Assembly: GCF_003815655.1 (NCBI RefSeq)
Contig: NZ_CP033917.1
Location: 2,356,001 to 2,420,000 of the forward strand
DNA from: Chryseobacterium sp. G0201
Lineage (GTDB): Bacteria > Bacteroidota > Bacteroidia > Flavobacteriales > Weeksellaceae
Length of the DNA stretch: 64,000 nucleotides
Direction of reading: 5' to 3'
Below, piece after piece: positions 1 to 9,059 of this stretch (positions within the stretch are counted from its first letter, which is position 1; every line of letters begins with the position of its first letter). The notes beneath the pieces were generated by a model. It was given only the letters and a program-made list of their open reading frames with translations. It made no database searches and was not told the DNA's origin. Both the position numbers and the translations under genes were made by a program.

Positions 1-1007
1 GCTATTTTAAAAATACAAAACTGGGTGAAGATGATAATTTGATTTGGTTGAAATTCAAATTTTCGGAAGCGATTGTTGGAGATATTTTAGAGAATGTTCA
101 CATTTCTCTGAACTGTATTCCGGCTGTTAATATGAATAATTCCAGATCGTTTCACAGAGTGACGGGAAGGCTTAATATTATCCCGATCATTTCAGAAAAC
201 AGCTTTTTGGATCTGGACTTTGTGACGGATGAGACAGGACGAAGATTTGATGTTAAAAATTATAATGCAGAATCTGAAAATATTTCTGCCGTTCTAAGAA
301 AAGGCGGAATTTCAAGATTTGATCAAAGAAGTGCTTCCGAACTTTTGCAGTATATGTTGGAGTTAATTAAAGATGAAACTGCAGCTTTCGCAGGAATTGG
401 CGGTGATTCTGCGAAGGAAACTTTACGACAGATCAGTCAGAATATTGCGGCACTGCATCAATTAGCCAAGGAAAAAAGTTTTTCTCAAACCAATAATCCC
501 TATCTGATTATTAATGCTGATTCTCAGGAAAAGGAAATTGCCTGTGCCATTTCGTATTGGCTTACGTTGGCAGAAGAAGGAAACGACATTAAACCTGGAA
601 CCGTACTTTCTGTTGAAGAATCTGAAAATTCAGTTTTAGATAAATCGGCAATTATGATCAAAGCTTCCGTTGGCGGTAGAAAAAGTTTGTCATCACAAGA
701 TAAGATTTTAGAATATAGAAATTCCCTTCTGACAAGAGGAAGAATTGTCACGGTTGCCGATATCAGAGCTTTTGGGATGAGTCATTTTAAAAGTACAATT
801 AAAGATATTGAGGTAAAAAAAGGAACTAAAAAAGAAGTTTCATTAAAAGGAGGATTTAGCAGAACGATAGATGTTTATCTGGTTCGGAATAGTGAAGCTA
901 TAAAAAATATTGCACCATCCGAATGGGAATATTTATGTGAAAGTTTCCTGCTGAAACTGAAAGAAAAATCAGCAAATATATATCCATACAGAATTTTCGA
1001 AAAATAA
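1..1007 (+). CDS. tssF: T6SS baseplate subunit TssF-like (5' end outside window)
   Basis: The reading frame is open from base 3 with no stop upstream, so the gene begins left of the window and about 335 C-terminal residues are visible. The sequence (FSEAIVGDILENVHISLNCIP, then FHRVTGRLNIIPI and an NSLLTRGRIVTVADIRAF-like stretch) resembles the C-terminal half of TssF/VasA baseplate proteins in Bacteroidetes T6SS. TssF builds the wedge that connects the membrane complex to the sheath and VgrG hub. It lies 25 bases before tssB on the same strand, which supports the call. The N-terminal part cannot be judged. The T6SS assignment is firm from the neighbours; the exact subunit is an inference from family resemblance. 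Confidence 0.72.
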   Translation, partial: YFKNTKLGEDDNLIWLKFKFSEAIVGDILENVHISLNCIPAVNMNNSRSFHRVTGRLNIIPIISENSFLDLDFVTDETGRRFDVKNYNAESENISAVLRKGGISRFDQRSASELLQYMLELIKDETAAFAGIGGDSAKETLRQISQNIAALHQLAKEKSFSQTNNPYLIINADSQEKEIACAISYWLTLAEEGNDIKPGTVLSVEESENSVLDKSAIMIKASVGGRKSLSSQDKILEYRNSLLTRGRIVTVADIRAFGMSHFKSTIKDIEVKKGTKKEVSLKGGFSRTIDVYLVRNSEAIKNIAPSEWEYLCESFLLKLKEKSANIYPYRIFEK

Positions 1008-1032
1008 TTATAAACAATTTAAAACACATTTT

Positions 1033-1482
1033 ATGTTATCAAACAAAGGAATTGGTGGAAATGAAGTTCCACGCGACGCAAATGAGGCCATCGCCGAGAT
1101 CCCTCAAAACAGAACGATAATCGCTCACAAACTTACAGCAGATGATCCTGTAAAACCTGAGCTTGTAGAAGGTCTTAGTACGATTGACAAAGTATTTGAA
1201 CATTTTAAACCCGAATTTAAGGTAGATTTTGAAGATGCCGACGGAGCGGTAAAAATGGAAAATCTTAGATTCAAGAATTTAGGAGACTTCGGAACGAAAG
1301 GAATTACCGAGCAGAGTAATTTTCTTTCAGGTTTGGAAACTGAAAAAGATCAGTATCAAAAAATTATTAAGCAGTTGAAATCAAATAAAATTTTAAAAGC
1401 TGCACTAGAAGATGCTGATGCAAAGAAAGCATTATATGATACTTTACAGTCTTTGATCAGTGAATTAGAAGAAAATAAATAA
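1033..1482 (+). CDS. tssB: T6SS contractile sheath small subunit TssB
   Basis: This 149-residue protein is the small subunit of the T6SS contractile sheath. It shows the TssB/VipA pattern: an N-terminal strand region (RTIIAHKLTADDP), a central FKPEFKVDFEDADG segment and a helical C-terminus (ILKAALEDADAKKALYDTLQ). TssB pairs with TssC in the cytoplasm to form the sheath that fires the Hcp tube. The gene starts 25 bases after tssF and 26 bases before tssC, which is the usual gene order in Bacteroidetes T6SSiii loci. The length is normal for the family and nothing looks damaged. Confidence 0.9.
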   Translation: MLSNKGIGGNEVPRDANEAIAEIPQNRTIIAHKLTADDPVKPELVEGLSTIDKVFEHFKPEFKVDFEDADGAVKMENLRFKNLGDFGTKGITEQSNFLSGLETEKDQYQKIIKQLKSNKILKAALEDADAKKALYDTLQSLISELEENK

Positions 1483-1508
1483 AAAACACAAAAAAAACGA
1501 AAAAAATT

Positions 1509-2882
1509 ATGTCAAACAAACCACAAGCACAAAACGCTGAAAATCCGGTATTGGAACAGCAAAAAGTACAGACAGGAAAAGTTTCTGTAGAAAAAAGTTT
1601 AGAAAAATTAGTAAGATACGGAGGTTTCGATCTTTTGGAAACTTCTATTGAAGGAGTACAGAACATTAATCCGGACAGAAAAGCAAGAAGAAAAATTTTC
1701 TTAACAGAAAAAAGCAAGGAAAAGGAAAGAGATACGCTGAAAAAGACGCTTCAGCTTTGGGCAGAAGTAATCAGCAAGAGCGAATCTTTAACAGATATGG
1801 TGGCGGACTGTGAAGATCAGAGAAAAAAAGCTGAGGAATTATTAACCAAAAACCTTTCTAAAGCAGTTGATGTTACCAGAGAATTGGAGGCCAACTATAG
1901 AACGGTAGGAATGTTCTATAAAAATACAGAAGCTGAAAAAGTTAAAAATATAACAATTGTCAACGCTAATCTTGAGCAGTTGAAAGATCTTGATAATACA
2001 AGATTTATTGATTCTATTCATGCAGAGCTTTCTGATAACTATGATAGATTAGACCTTAAAAATAATTATGGAATTCTTGTAATTCCTGGATATTTGGGAT
2101 CTAATAAAGTTGTTGAAAAATGGGCTAAAATTGCGCACGAAAATAAAGTGATGTTGGTGACAGATTTCGAACATTTGGATGAACCGGATGATGTTATGGA
2201 AATGTTTGATCAGGCATATCTTACAGGTGGCGAAATCTACAGATCCAATGTCTTAATGACTTGTAATTGGTTAGTTGGAAGAGGAAGATTTGAAGAAATT
2301 CATGAAAGTGAAGATCTGTTCATTCCACCTTCAGGAGCTTTGGCCGGTAAAATTTACAAAACGTTGATGTCTCAGGTGACTGCGGGTAAAAAATTCGGCG
2401 GAATTAATGAAATCGACGGAGTAAAATTCGATCTTAAAAAAAGTGAAATCGCGAATCTTGAAAACCTTGGATTGATCCCTATGGTCAACGAATACGGAAA
2501 AGTGATGGCATTCTCTGGAAAGACTTTATTCAACGGAGATAACTTAGGCCTTCAGACGTATTCTGTGGTAAGAGTTTTCGATTATGTAACTAAAGTGTTG
2601 ATGGATTTCTTAAACAGAAGAGCTTTCGAAAACTTTACGGCAGTTACGAGAAAAGAAATCATGGGGCAGATGGTTCGTTTTCTTGATGCAATCACAGGTC
2701 CCGGAAAGCTGATCGAAAATTTTGAAGTGAAAAGATTTGAACAAGATCCTGTACAGAAAGACAGAATCCATTTGGATATCCATATGAAACCTTATTTCCC
2801 TGCTAAAAACTTCCTTATTAAAATGGATGGCCACAAGGGTGATGACGGTAACGAATGGGATACTGAATACGAGCAAAAATAA
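1509..2882 (+). CDS. tssC: T6SS contractile sheath large subunit TssC
   Basis: This 457-residue protein is the large sheath subunit (TssC/VipB; the Bacteroidetes form is also known as a DUF5458 protein). It begins with a variable charged region, followed by a helical segment (residues ~60-150) and a conserved core (for example NNYGILVIPGYLGSNKVVEKWAK shortened here, then VLMTCNWLVGRGRFEEIHE). It sits 26 bases behind tssB. With TssB it forms the contractile tube that drives the needle. Length and flow are intact. A minus-strand reading frame inside the 3' end is only a shadow. Confidence 0.92.
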   Translation: MSNKPQAQNAENPVLEQQKVQTGKVSVEKSLEKLVRYGGFDLLETSIEGVQNINPDRKARRKIFLTEKSKEKERDTLKKTLQLWAEVISKSESLTDMVADCEDQRKKAEELLTKNLSKAVDVTRELEANYRTVGMFYKNTEAEKVKNITIVNANLEQLKDLDNTRFIDSIHAELSDNYDRLDLKNNYGILVIPGYLGSNKVVEKWAKIAHENKVMLVTDFEHLDEPDDVMEMFDQAYLTGGEIYRSNVLMTCNWLVGRGRFEEIHESEDLFIPPSGALAGKIYKTLMSQVTAGKKFGGINEIDGVKFDLKKSEIANLENLGLIPMVNEYGKVMAFSGKTLFNGDNLGLQTYSVVRVFDYVTKVLMDFLNRRAFENFTAVTRKEIMGQMVRFLDAITGPGKLIENFEVKRFEQDPVQKDRIHLDIHMKPYFPAKNFLIKMDGHKGDDGNEWDTEYEQK

Positions 2883-3048
2883 TTTGCTTGTAAGTATGAC
2901 TAATAGAGGTTTTTATTTGTAACTCTCTGTTAGTCATGTTAGAAAAATACATAGGAAAGTTGCACGGTGGGAAATTATTTATATCTTAGCGACAGATATA
3001 TTTCCATATTTGGTATTATTTATTCTTAAAATTAAAAATATATTTATT

Positions 3049-3393
3049 ATGTCATTTAAAACAAAACTAAAAGTTGCGGGGAAGGACCGCAATGTATTGT
3101 CGATTAATTACGACTTACTACAAGAAACAGATCCTACAGGAAGACCATCTTCCGTTACCAGAGGTGGGAAAATCGAGATCACGGTAGAAGGAACGGGCGA
3201 AACCGATCTATTCGAATGGATGACCAATTCATTTGAAAGAAAGGATGGAAGCGTTGTATTCTACAAACGTGACGGAGATGCTACATTGAAAGAACTCAAA
3301 TTCAAAGAAGCTTACATTGTTAATTATCGTGAGAATTTCGATTCCAGCGGAGATAATCCTTTAACAGAAACGTTCACGCTTTCGGCTAAATAG
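3049..3393 (+). CDS. hcp: Hcp (TssD) tube protein, copy 1, truncated by an in-frame TAG
   Basis: The protein is Hcp, the inner-tube ring protein. I place the start at the ATG of MSFKTKLKVAG, because copy 2 begins identically; an upstream frame-extending start at 3010 would add a tail with no homologue. The frame stops at TAG 3391-3393. The next bases read in the same frame as IQLGTGKHVNEWV and a TAA at 3433-3435. Copy 2 has KIELGSGAYENEWV at the same place, so a lysine codon (AAG) has apparently become TAG and 14 residues of the last strand are lost. Copy 3 also keeps this terminal strand and its Trp. The copy may be non-functional, or be read through. Confidence 0.85.
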   Translation: MSFKTKLKVAGKDRNVLSINYDLLQETDPTGRPSSVTRGGKIEITVEGTGETDLFEWMTNSFERKDGSVVFYKRDGDATLKELKFKEAYIVNYRENFDSSGDNPLTETFTLSAK

Positions 3394-3435
3394 ATTCAGC
3401 TAGGGACTGGGAAACATGTTAATGAATGGGTGTAA

Positions 3436-3616
3436 TATCACTTTAATATTAACCTTTATTTACGCATACAACCAAAATACTTGAGGGCGGTTTTCTTATG
3501 TTTTCCAGCGATTCGGAATATCAAGGGAATATATTGATGATGGAAAAAGATTACCAAAACCAAGAGAAAAAAGCACAATTTAACAAACAAATTTTAATAC
3601 AAAAAAACAATTCATT
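3436..3616 (+). other. Intergenic region between hcp copies 1 and 2
   Basis: No coding frame with support is present. The region is AT-rich and ends in a stretch of A and T just before the ATG of hcp copy 2, where a weak leader is expected. I see no clear terminator after the interrupted hcp copy 1. Confidence 0.4.
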
Positions 3617-4003
3617 ATGTCATTTAAAGCAAAATTAAAAGTAGCAGGAAAAGAATACAATGTTCTCAATGTAAGCTACGGATTATTCCAGGAAACAGAT
3701 GCAACTGGAAGACCTTCTACAGTAACGAGAGGTGGTAAAATTGAAGTTGTCATCGAAGGTACAGGATCTACAGACCTTTTCGAATGGATGACAAATTCTT
3801 TTGAAAGAAAAGACGGAAGTGTAGTATTTATAAAACGTGACAGCGATGCAACATTGAAAGAACTGAAATTCACTGAAGGATATTTGGTTAAGCATAGAGA
3901 AAACTTCGATTCTACAGGAGCTAACCCACTTACAGAAAGTTTTACGATTTCTGCAAGAAAGATCGAATTAGGCTCGGGAGCTTATGAAAACGAATGGGTA
4001 TAA
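3617..4003 (+). CDS. hcp: Hcp (TssD) tube protein, copy 2
   Basis: This 128-residue Hcp copy is about 80 percent similar by eye to copy 1 and is complete. It shows the beta-barrel core of Bacteroidetes Hcp proteins (YGLFQETDATGRPSTVTRGG, then LFEWMTNSFERKDGSVVF) and the C-terminal strand KIELGSGAYENEWV that copy 1 has lost. Hcp hexamers stack into the tube inside the TssBC sheath and can carry effectors. Of the three hcp genes this is the best candidate for the structural tube protein. It lies between copy 1 and the more divergent copy 3. Confidence 0.92.
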   Translation: MSFKAKLKVAGKEYNVLNVSYGLFQETDATGRPSTVTRGGKIEVVIEGTGSTDLFEWMTNSFERKDGSVVFIKRDSDATLKELKFTEGYLVKHRENFDSTGANPLTESFTISARKIELGSGAYENEWV

Positions 4004-4230
4004 TTCATGAATAATAAGTAATGGGTAATTTCTTGTTACCCATTCCTTGTTTTTATAAATGATTAATGATAATTGATCAATGATTTAATTATTGAGAATA
4101 TTTTTCTTAATTAATAATTAAATGGTTAGTATTAGCTTGTCATGCTGAGCAAATTCTAAGCATCTATTATTGATCAATTATCATTCATCACTTATCATTT
4201 ATAATTTCAACTCATAACAAAAAAACACAT
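4004..4230. repeat. Intergenic inverted-repeat region between hcp copies 2 and 3
   Basis: This stretch has no credible gene. It holds the type of AT-rich inverted repeats scattered through the window: GATAATTGATCAATGAT near 4068 is mirrored by TTGATCAATTATCATT near 4172, and a GTCATGCTGAGCA fragment occurs near 4140. Similar palindromic spacers appear at 4670, 25577 and 61757. Confidence 0.5.
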
Positions 4231-4620
4231 ATGTCATTTTTATCAAAATTAGAATTAGACGGAAATACGTATAATGTTCTTGAATGTCATTATAGTTTTA
4301 CGCAACAGACCGACGGAACGGGAAAACCGCAGGGAATGCCCCAAGGAGGTGAGATCACCATCAGAATAGAAAGTACGGGAAATCCTGAATTACTGGGCTG
4401 GATGCTGGATCATCATCAGACCAAAAACGGAAAAATAATCTATTACAGAAGAGATGCGATGAGCAAACTTCAGGAATTGAGTTTTGAGAAAGCATACTGT
4501 ATAAAATTTTCAGAACATTTTGAATCTAAAAATACGGAGCCTTTACAAATAGAACTTCATCTTATCGCAAAAAAGTTTGATTTGAATGGAGCAATTCACG
4601 AAAAAACATGGAGAGAATAA
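4231..4620 (+). CDS. hcp: Hcp (TssD) family protein, divergent copy 3
   Basis: This 129-residue protein keeps the Hcp fold signature (SFTQQTDGTGKPQGMPQGGE, ELLGWMLDHHQTKNGKI) and the C-terminal strand ending KFDLNGAIHEKTW, but is clearly diverged from copies 1 and 2. It lies directly before vgrG. Multiple different Hcp proteins in one T6SSiii locus often mean that some serve as tube and others as cap-proximal or cargo-specific rings. That role here is inference. Nothing in the gene is broken. Confidence 0.88.
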   Translation: MSFLSKLELDGNTYNVLECHYSFTQQTDGTGKPQGMPQGGEITIRIESTGNPELLGWMLDHHQTKNGKIIYYRRDAMSKLQELSFEKAYCIKFSEHFESKNTEPLQIELHLIAKKFDLNGAIHEKTWRE

Positions 4621-4730
4621 TTTTATAAGTAAAAGGTAATCAGTGATAAAAATAAAACGTTTTTCCAAATTACTCATTACCCATTACTTATTATTCATCA
4701 ATAAAGCTCATCACTAAAAAACAAAATGCA

Positions 4731-6662
4731 ATGGAAGAAAATAACAGCCAGTACTTAAGTTCTCAGGGCGGTAGACTGAATCATCCCGACGATTTAAAGA
4801 AATATTTTTCATCAAAAACCTTTAAAGATCATCTTTTAGAAAAAACAAACCCGTTGGTTTACTGTACGCTGACAATGGAGGGCAAAGATTTTCTTGAAAA
4901 GTCGAGTTATTCTGTGGAGCTTCACCAGAAAACCAATGATCATGACGGTTTTACCATTATCGTTCCTGATGATTCTCTGGATAGTTTTGAAGGCTATGTC
5001 ATGGAGAATTCCAAAAATATTTTAGGAAAACGACTTACCTTAAATCTTCACCGTTTCGGGGAAGTGAAACAGTTATTTACGGGCATCATTGCCAACGTAA
5101 AAAATAAAAAAGAAAATGGCTACGGTAAGCTGTACATCAGCGGTTATGCTCCAAGTATTTTATTAGAAAACGGACAGGACTGCCAAAGCTACGAAGAAAA
5201 AACACTGGAGCAGATCATCGAATCTGTAACGTCAGAATATCCTGAAGACTGCAAAGTTCAGATCGAAAATCCAAACACGAAATACCAGCTTCCTTATACA
5301 GTACAATACAAAGAATCGGATTATCAGTTTATTAAAAGACTGGCCACACGATACGGAGAATATTTCTACTATAATGGTCAGAATCTAATATTCGGAAATA
5401 AAGTACAGCCCATCGTTACGTTAGAAGAAAACATTGATTTAATTGATGTTGAATTTGAATTAAAAATTAAACCTCAGGAATTCAATTATATCTCCTACGA
5501 TGCTGAAAATGGAAGTAAAATAGAAAAAGATTCGTCATCTGCACAGATACAATATAAAGAAAACCCTTTTCAGGCGGTTGCCATTAATGCTTCAAAAAAT
5601 GTCTACAAAAAGAAACCGGAAATGCTGTTTAACCACACCGGAATTTCTTCAGGCTCAGACAAAGAATTAAAAGAAGCAGTAAGAAAAGAAAGGGAAAAAC
5701 GTGAAAACCTGATCTTAGTTCGTGGAAAAAGTAAAGATCCCGAACTTAAAATAGGCGGAAGAGCCAAGCTCAGCGATATCAATGGCAAAGCCATGGAAAC
5801 GTACCGCATCATTGAGATCAAACATTTCCATGACGGAAATACGTATTATAATGAATTTGTAGGGATTCCGGATTTGTTTACAGCACCTTATCAGGATGAT
5901 GAAGCCTTACCGTTGGGCGAAAAACAGTCTGCCAGAGTCATTGATAATAACGACCCGATGGGAATGGGAAGAGTAAAAGTTCAGTTCCCGTGGCAGGAAA
6001 AGAAGAGCGGGAAAACGCCTTGGCTGAGGCTGATACAGCCGCACTCGGGAAGTGGAAAAGGTTTTCATTTCATCCCTGAAATCGGCGAAGAAGTCTTAGT
6101 TGGTTTTGAATCCCAGAATGCTGAAAAACCTTTTGTGATGGGGGCTCATTACAATGGAAGTGAGACAAGTTCTTATCACACGAGTGGAAATGATAAAAAA
6201 GTAATTCATACTCGCTCTGGAACTAAGATTATTTTGAATGATGCGGAAGGCTCTGTCTTTATAGAAGATCCGAGTGGAAATACGTATTTGATGGATGGAG
6301 CGGGAAATATTAATGTTAATGCGCCAAATGACATCACTTTTACTGCCGGAAAAAATATGAATATCAATGTTGGTCAAAACATGACTACCACCGTGGGAAT
6401 GAATAAATCAAGCAGCATTGGTATGAATAATACTCAAACTGTGGGAATGATGAAAATGACCTCTGTGACCGGGGATGCAAGTATGTTTGTTACAGGCAAG
6501 CTTACGGAAATGATTGAGGGCGATGTGCATAGTGAGACAAAAAAAGGGAAAACTGTGGTAAACAATGATGCCGGAATCGAAACCTCAAGTAATGCATCCA
6601 TCACAAAGCATGCACAAACTGAGATTCAGAATAATAGTGGTGAAAAAAGCAAATCTCATTAA
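4731..6662 (+). CDS. vgrG: T6SS spike protein VgrG
   Basis: VgrG forms the trimeric spike on the Hcp tube. The 643-residue protein has a gp27-like base (residues ~40-400), a gp5-type OB domain (ARVIDNNDPMGMGRVKVQFP, then TPWLRLIQPHSGSGKGFHF and EIGEEVLVGF), and a C-terminal beta-helix of short repeats (NINVGQNMTTTVGMNKSSSI, ending in GKLTEMIEGDVHSETKKGK). The final repeats resemble the first residues of the next gene product, which suggests the effector caps or extends the spike. The effector gene begins 9 bases after the stop. A second, decayed vgrG fragment lies at 11160-11420. Confidence 0.93.
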   Translation: MEENNSQYLSSQGGRLNHPDDLKKYFSSKTFKDHLLEKTNPLVYCTLTMEGKDFLEKSSYSVELHQKTNDHDGFTIIVPDDSLDSFEGYVMENSKNILGKRLTLNLHRFGEVKQLFTGIIANVKNKKENGYGKLYISGYAPSILLENGQDCQSYEEKTLEQIIESVTSEYPEDCKVQIENPNTKYQLPYTVQYKESDYQFIKRLATRYGEYFYYNGQNLIFGNKVQPIVTLEENIDLIDVEFELKIKPQEFNYISYDAENGSKIEKDSSSAQIQYKENPFQAVAINASKNVYKKKPEMLFNHTGISSGSDKELKEAVRKEREKRENLILVRGKSKDPELKIGGRAKLSDINGKAMETYRIIEIKHFHDGNTYYNEFVGIPDLFTAPYQDDEALPLGEKQSARVIDNNDPMGMGRVKVQFPWQEKKSGKTPWLRLIQPHSGSGKGFHFIPEIGEEVLVGFESQNAEKPFVMGAHYNGSETSSYHTSGNDKKVIHTRSGTKIILNDAEGSVFIEDPSGNTYLMDGAGNINVNAPNDITFTAGKNMNINVGQNMTTTVGMNKSSSIGMNNTQTVGMMKMTSVTGDASMFVTGKLTEMIEGDVHSETKKGKTVVNNDAGIETSSNASITKHAQTEIQNNSGEKSKSH

Positions 6663-6671
6663 GTTTTTATT

Positions 6672-8072
6672 ATGAGTAGAACAAGAATCATTAAAGGAAG
6701 ATTAACCGAAATAATAGAAGGAGATTATGATATGTACTCTTCTTCTAATATTATATATAATTCTTCTGTTGAGATTAGAGAAGCTGGGGTAGAAAGAGGC
6801 ATCACTTATGGAAGCCCCCAATATCCACCATTGGCACCACAGCCAATAAAACTCATCGTACACTTCCGTCCTCATAAAAATTGGAAAGGTGAGTTTGGTT
6901 TTGACTGGTTTAGATTAGGTGATACCATGCTTTATCGCGATGTAGCATTTAAAGATGTAGTGGCTTATCAGTATTCAGATTATCAGCTTACGAAACTTGT
7001 AGATAATTCAGTTAATGAAAATGTAAATAAAAAAAATGGTTATTTTAAGGTTGATGAAGAAATGCTGAATGAGTTGAAAAAGCTCTATAAGCCATTCACA
7101 ATCCCATGGAAACAGACAAAAAATCCTGCAGGTAAAATGGTTGCTGAAGAATACTTTGTTCCCTGGCTGTCTTTGCTGAAAGATAAAGAAGCAAAAATTA
7201 CTTTTTTGGCAGATATAAAACAGGAAGCAGATTATTTAGAATTTCCACCGTCAGATTATTTTACCTTTACTCCTAATACAATAGATATTAAAGGAAAGAA
7301 AAAAATATCTTTAAACGATTTTGATATCATCATAAAATGCATTAAAGAATTTGAAATTGACCAGACCATAGAATTAAAAGCTTTTAAAAAGACAGAAAAA
7401 GGAAACTTGGAAACGGTAGTAGGAAAATTGAATGTTTGGGCGAATGATGTTTCTAAGCAAAAAGAGAAAAATGTAGTTTTTGTGAAAGTATTTGTTCAAA
7501 ATTTATCCGGTGGTATAAAGCCAAAACCTATTATTATTGATAATGAAAAGGAAAGAATTAATCAATATCTACAACAAGTTTATATTAAGTTATCAGATCA
7601 ATCTGATATAATAGATTTAGATTTAACAAATGATAAAGATTTTCTCAATTTTATAACTGATAATGCTGTAGATTATAAGAAAACATTTGGTTATAGAAGC
7701 CTCGATGATTATTTAAAAATGAAATTGGAAAAAGATTATCCTAAAAAATACAGCAATCACTTCAAAGCATTTTATTTTGCGGAAAAAGGATATGGCGGAC
7801 CTATGTCAAATCTTAATGGATATTCAGCTACTAATGCTGATTTTGTTGTTGCTTTTAGTACCAAGGACGATCAAACAGTTGTGCATGAATTTTTGCATTC
7901 AATGGGATTGGCACATACATTTACCAATAAATATACTGACAAGAATGCATTATTTACTTATGATTACGAAAGAACTGATAATTTAATGGATTATGTATCA
8001 GATACAGAAAAAAATAAACGAAACTCGCTTTACTATTGGCAGTGGAAAATTGCTAACGAATCTATAAAATAG
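6672..8072 (+). CDS. T6SS effector with spike-like N-terminus and metzincin-type protease C-terminus
   Basis: The 466-residue product starts with RIIKGRLTEIIEGDYDMYSS, which resembles the VgrG tail and probably docks the protein on the spike. The middle part (residues ~60-350) is beta-rich and unassigned. The C-terminal ~105 residues begin near KYSNHFKAFYFAEKGYG and contain HEFLHSMGLAH, a complete HExxHxxGxxH zinc site (first His near residue 405), followed by NLMDYVSD, a plausible Met-turn. This is therefore a predicted zinc metallopeptidase effector. No signal peptide is visible, as expected for T6SS cargo. The candidate immunity gene follows 4 bases later. The cell target is unknown. Confidence 0.82.
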   Translation: MSRTRIIKGRLTEIIEGDYDMYSSSNIIYNSSVEIREAGVERGITYGSPQYPPLAPQPIKLIVHFRPHKNWKGEFGFDWFRLGDTMLYRDVAFKDVVAYQYSDYQLTKLVDNSVNENVNKKNGYFKVDEEMLNELKKLYKPFTIPWKQTKNPAGKMVAEEYFVPWLSLLKDKEAKITFLADIKQEADYLEFPPSDYFTFTPNTIDIKGKKKISLNDFDIIIKCIKEFEIDQTIELKAFKKTEKGNLETVVGKLNVWANDVSKQKEKNVVFVKVFVQNLSGGIKPKPIIIDNEKERINQYLQQVYIKLSDQSDIIDLDLTNDKDFLNFITDNAVDYKKTFGYRSLDDYLKMKLEKDYPKKYSNHFKAFYFAEKGYGGPMSNLNGYSATNADFVVAFSTKDDQTVVHEFLHSMGLAHTFTNKYTDKNALFTYDYERTDNLMDYVSDTEKNKRNSLYYWQWKIANESIK

Positions 8073-8076
8073 GCAA

Positions 8077-8685
8077 ATGAAAAAAATATTAATATTTCTT
8101 TGGCTGAGCATTTTTATGCAATGTCAAACACAAAATAAATTTGAAAAAATTATGGATAATAAATTTGAAAAAATAAATATTGATGAATATAAAAAAAATC
8201 AAAAAAATAATACGCTTATTCTAAATCAGGAGAATAAAAAAATAATTATTTTTCATCTGGAAAATAATTATTTTTCAGATGTTTATGAAAATAACAACCC
8301 TTTTAAAATTGAAAAAATTTTTTTTATCAACGGAAATATTAAAGAGAAAGCACTTGCATTTAATAATGGTGCATCAGTCGGTACTTGGTATCATTTTGAC
8401 GAGACAGGAAGATTGATTAAAGAAGAAAATACTGATGAGGGTTACGATTTCAAACCAGAAGATGTAGTAAAATATTGCGAAAGTCACAAAATAAAACTTC
8501 CAAAAGGATATCAAGATTCCGGCTATAAAACAAGTGTTTATAAAAAGGAAATAGATGGCAAAAAAGTTTGGCAAATCTCTTATGTAATTGCAGTGGGAAA
8601 AGAGGAGTTTATTGAAGAGATCATTCTTGATGGTAAAACGGGTAAGCTAATTAAGAAAAAGCAGGTTTCTTATATTAATAATTAA
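8077..8685 (+). CDS. Candidate immunity lipoprotein 1 for the metzincin effector
   Basis: The 202-residue product begins with a hydrophobic segment ending FMQCQ, a likely lipoprotein signal, so it would act in the periplasm, where a T6SS peptidase is delivered. Residues ~100-202 (YHFDETGRLIKEENTDEGYD through TGKLIKKKQVSYINN) are nearly identical to the same part of the two immunity candidates at 9060 and 10034, while the first ~95 residues differ. It lies 4 bases after the effector stop, the classic effector-immunity arrangement. Function is inferred from position, lipoprotein signal and repeated pairing with toxin modules. No known domain was recognised apart from a weak MORN-like YHFDE..G.LIKE stretch. 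Confidence 0.68.
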   Translation: MKKILIFLWLSIFMQCQTQNKFEKIMDNKFEKINIDEYKKNQKNNTLILNQENKKIIIFHLENNYFSDVYENNNPFKIEKIFFINGNIKEKALAFNNGASVGTWYHFDETGRLIKEENTDEGYDFKPEDVVKYCESHKIKLPKGYQDSGYKTSVYKKEIDGKKVWQISYVIAVGKEEFIEEIILDGKTGKLIKKKQVSYINN

Positions 8686-8726
8686 GAAGGAAAAACTAGC
8701 TTTAAATATTATTCAAAGAATTACTT

Positions 8727-9055
8727 TAAAATACAGCAATCACTTCAAAGCATTTTATTTTGCCGAAAAAGGATATAGCGAACCTGTTTCAAACCTTAAT
8801 GGATATTCAGCTACTAATGCTGATTTTGTTGTTGCTTTTAATACTCAAGACGATCAAACAGTTGTGCATGAATTTTTACATTCAATGGGATTGGCACATA
8901 CATTTACCAATAAATATACTGACAAGAATGCATTATTTACTTATGATTATGAAAGAACTGATAATTTAATGGATTATGTATCGGATACAGAAAAAAATAA
9001 ACGTAACTCACTTTACTATTGGCAGTGGAAATTGGCAAATAATTCAATAAAATAA
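8727..9055 (+). pseudogene. Displaced effector C-terminal (metzincin) module 2, no start codon of its own
   Basis: From about 8727 the DNA is nearly identical to the last ~325 bases of the effector gene at 6672, including HEFLHSMGLAH and NLMDYVSD, and it ends with its own stop at 9055. The frame has no good start before the module: the first ATG (8864) falls inside the zinc site and the usual upstream part is missing. The 40 bases before it (8686-8726) recur unchanged before module 3. It looks like a silent cassette that could replace the active C-terminus by recombination, as in polymorphic toxin loci. It is followed 4 bases later by its own immunity gene. Confidence 0.78.
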
Positions 9056-9059
9056 TAAC

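Noticed and set aside
7777..7986. 69-codon frame that recurs three times (7777, 8760, 9734) in the effector array
   Set aside because: It is a shifted frame over the three copies of the metzincin tail. The repetition comes from the DNA repeat, not from selection on this frame.
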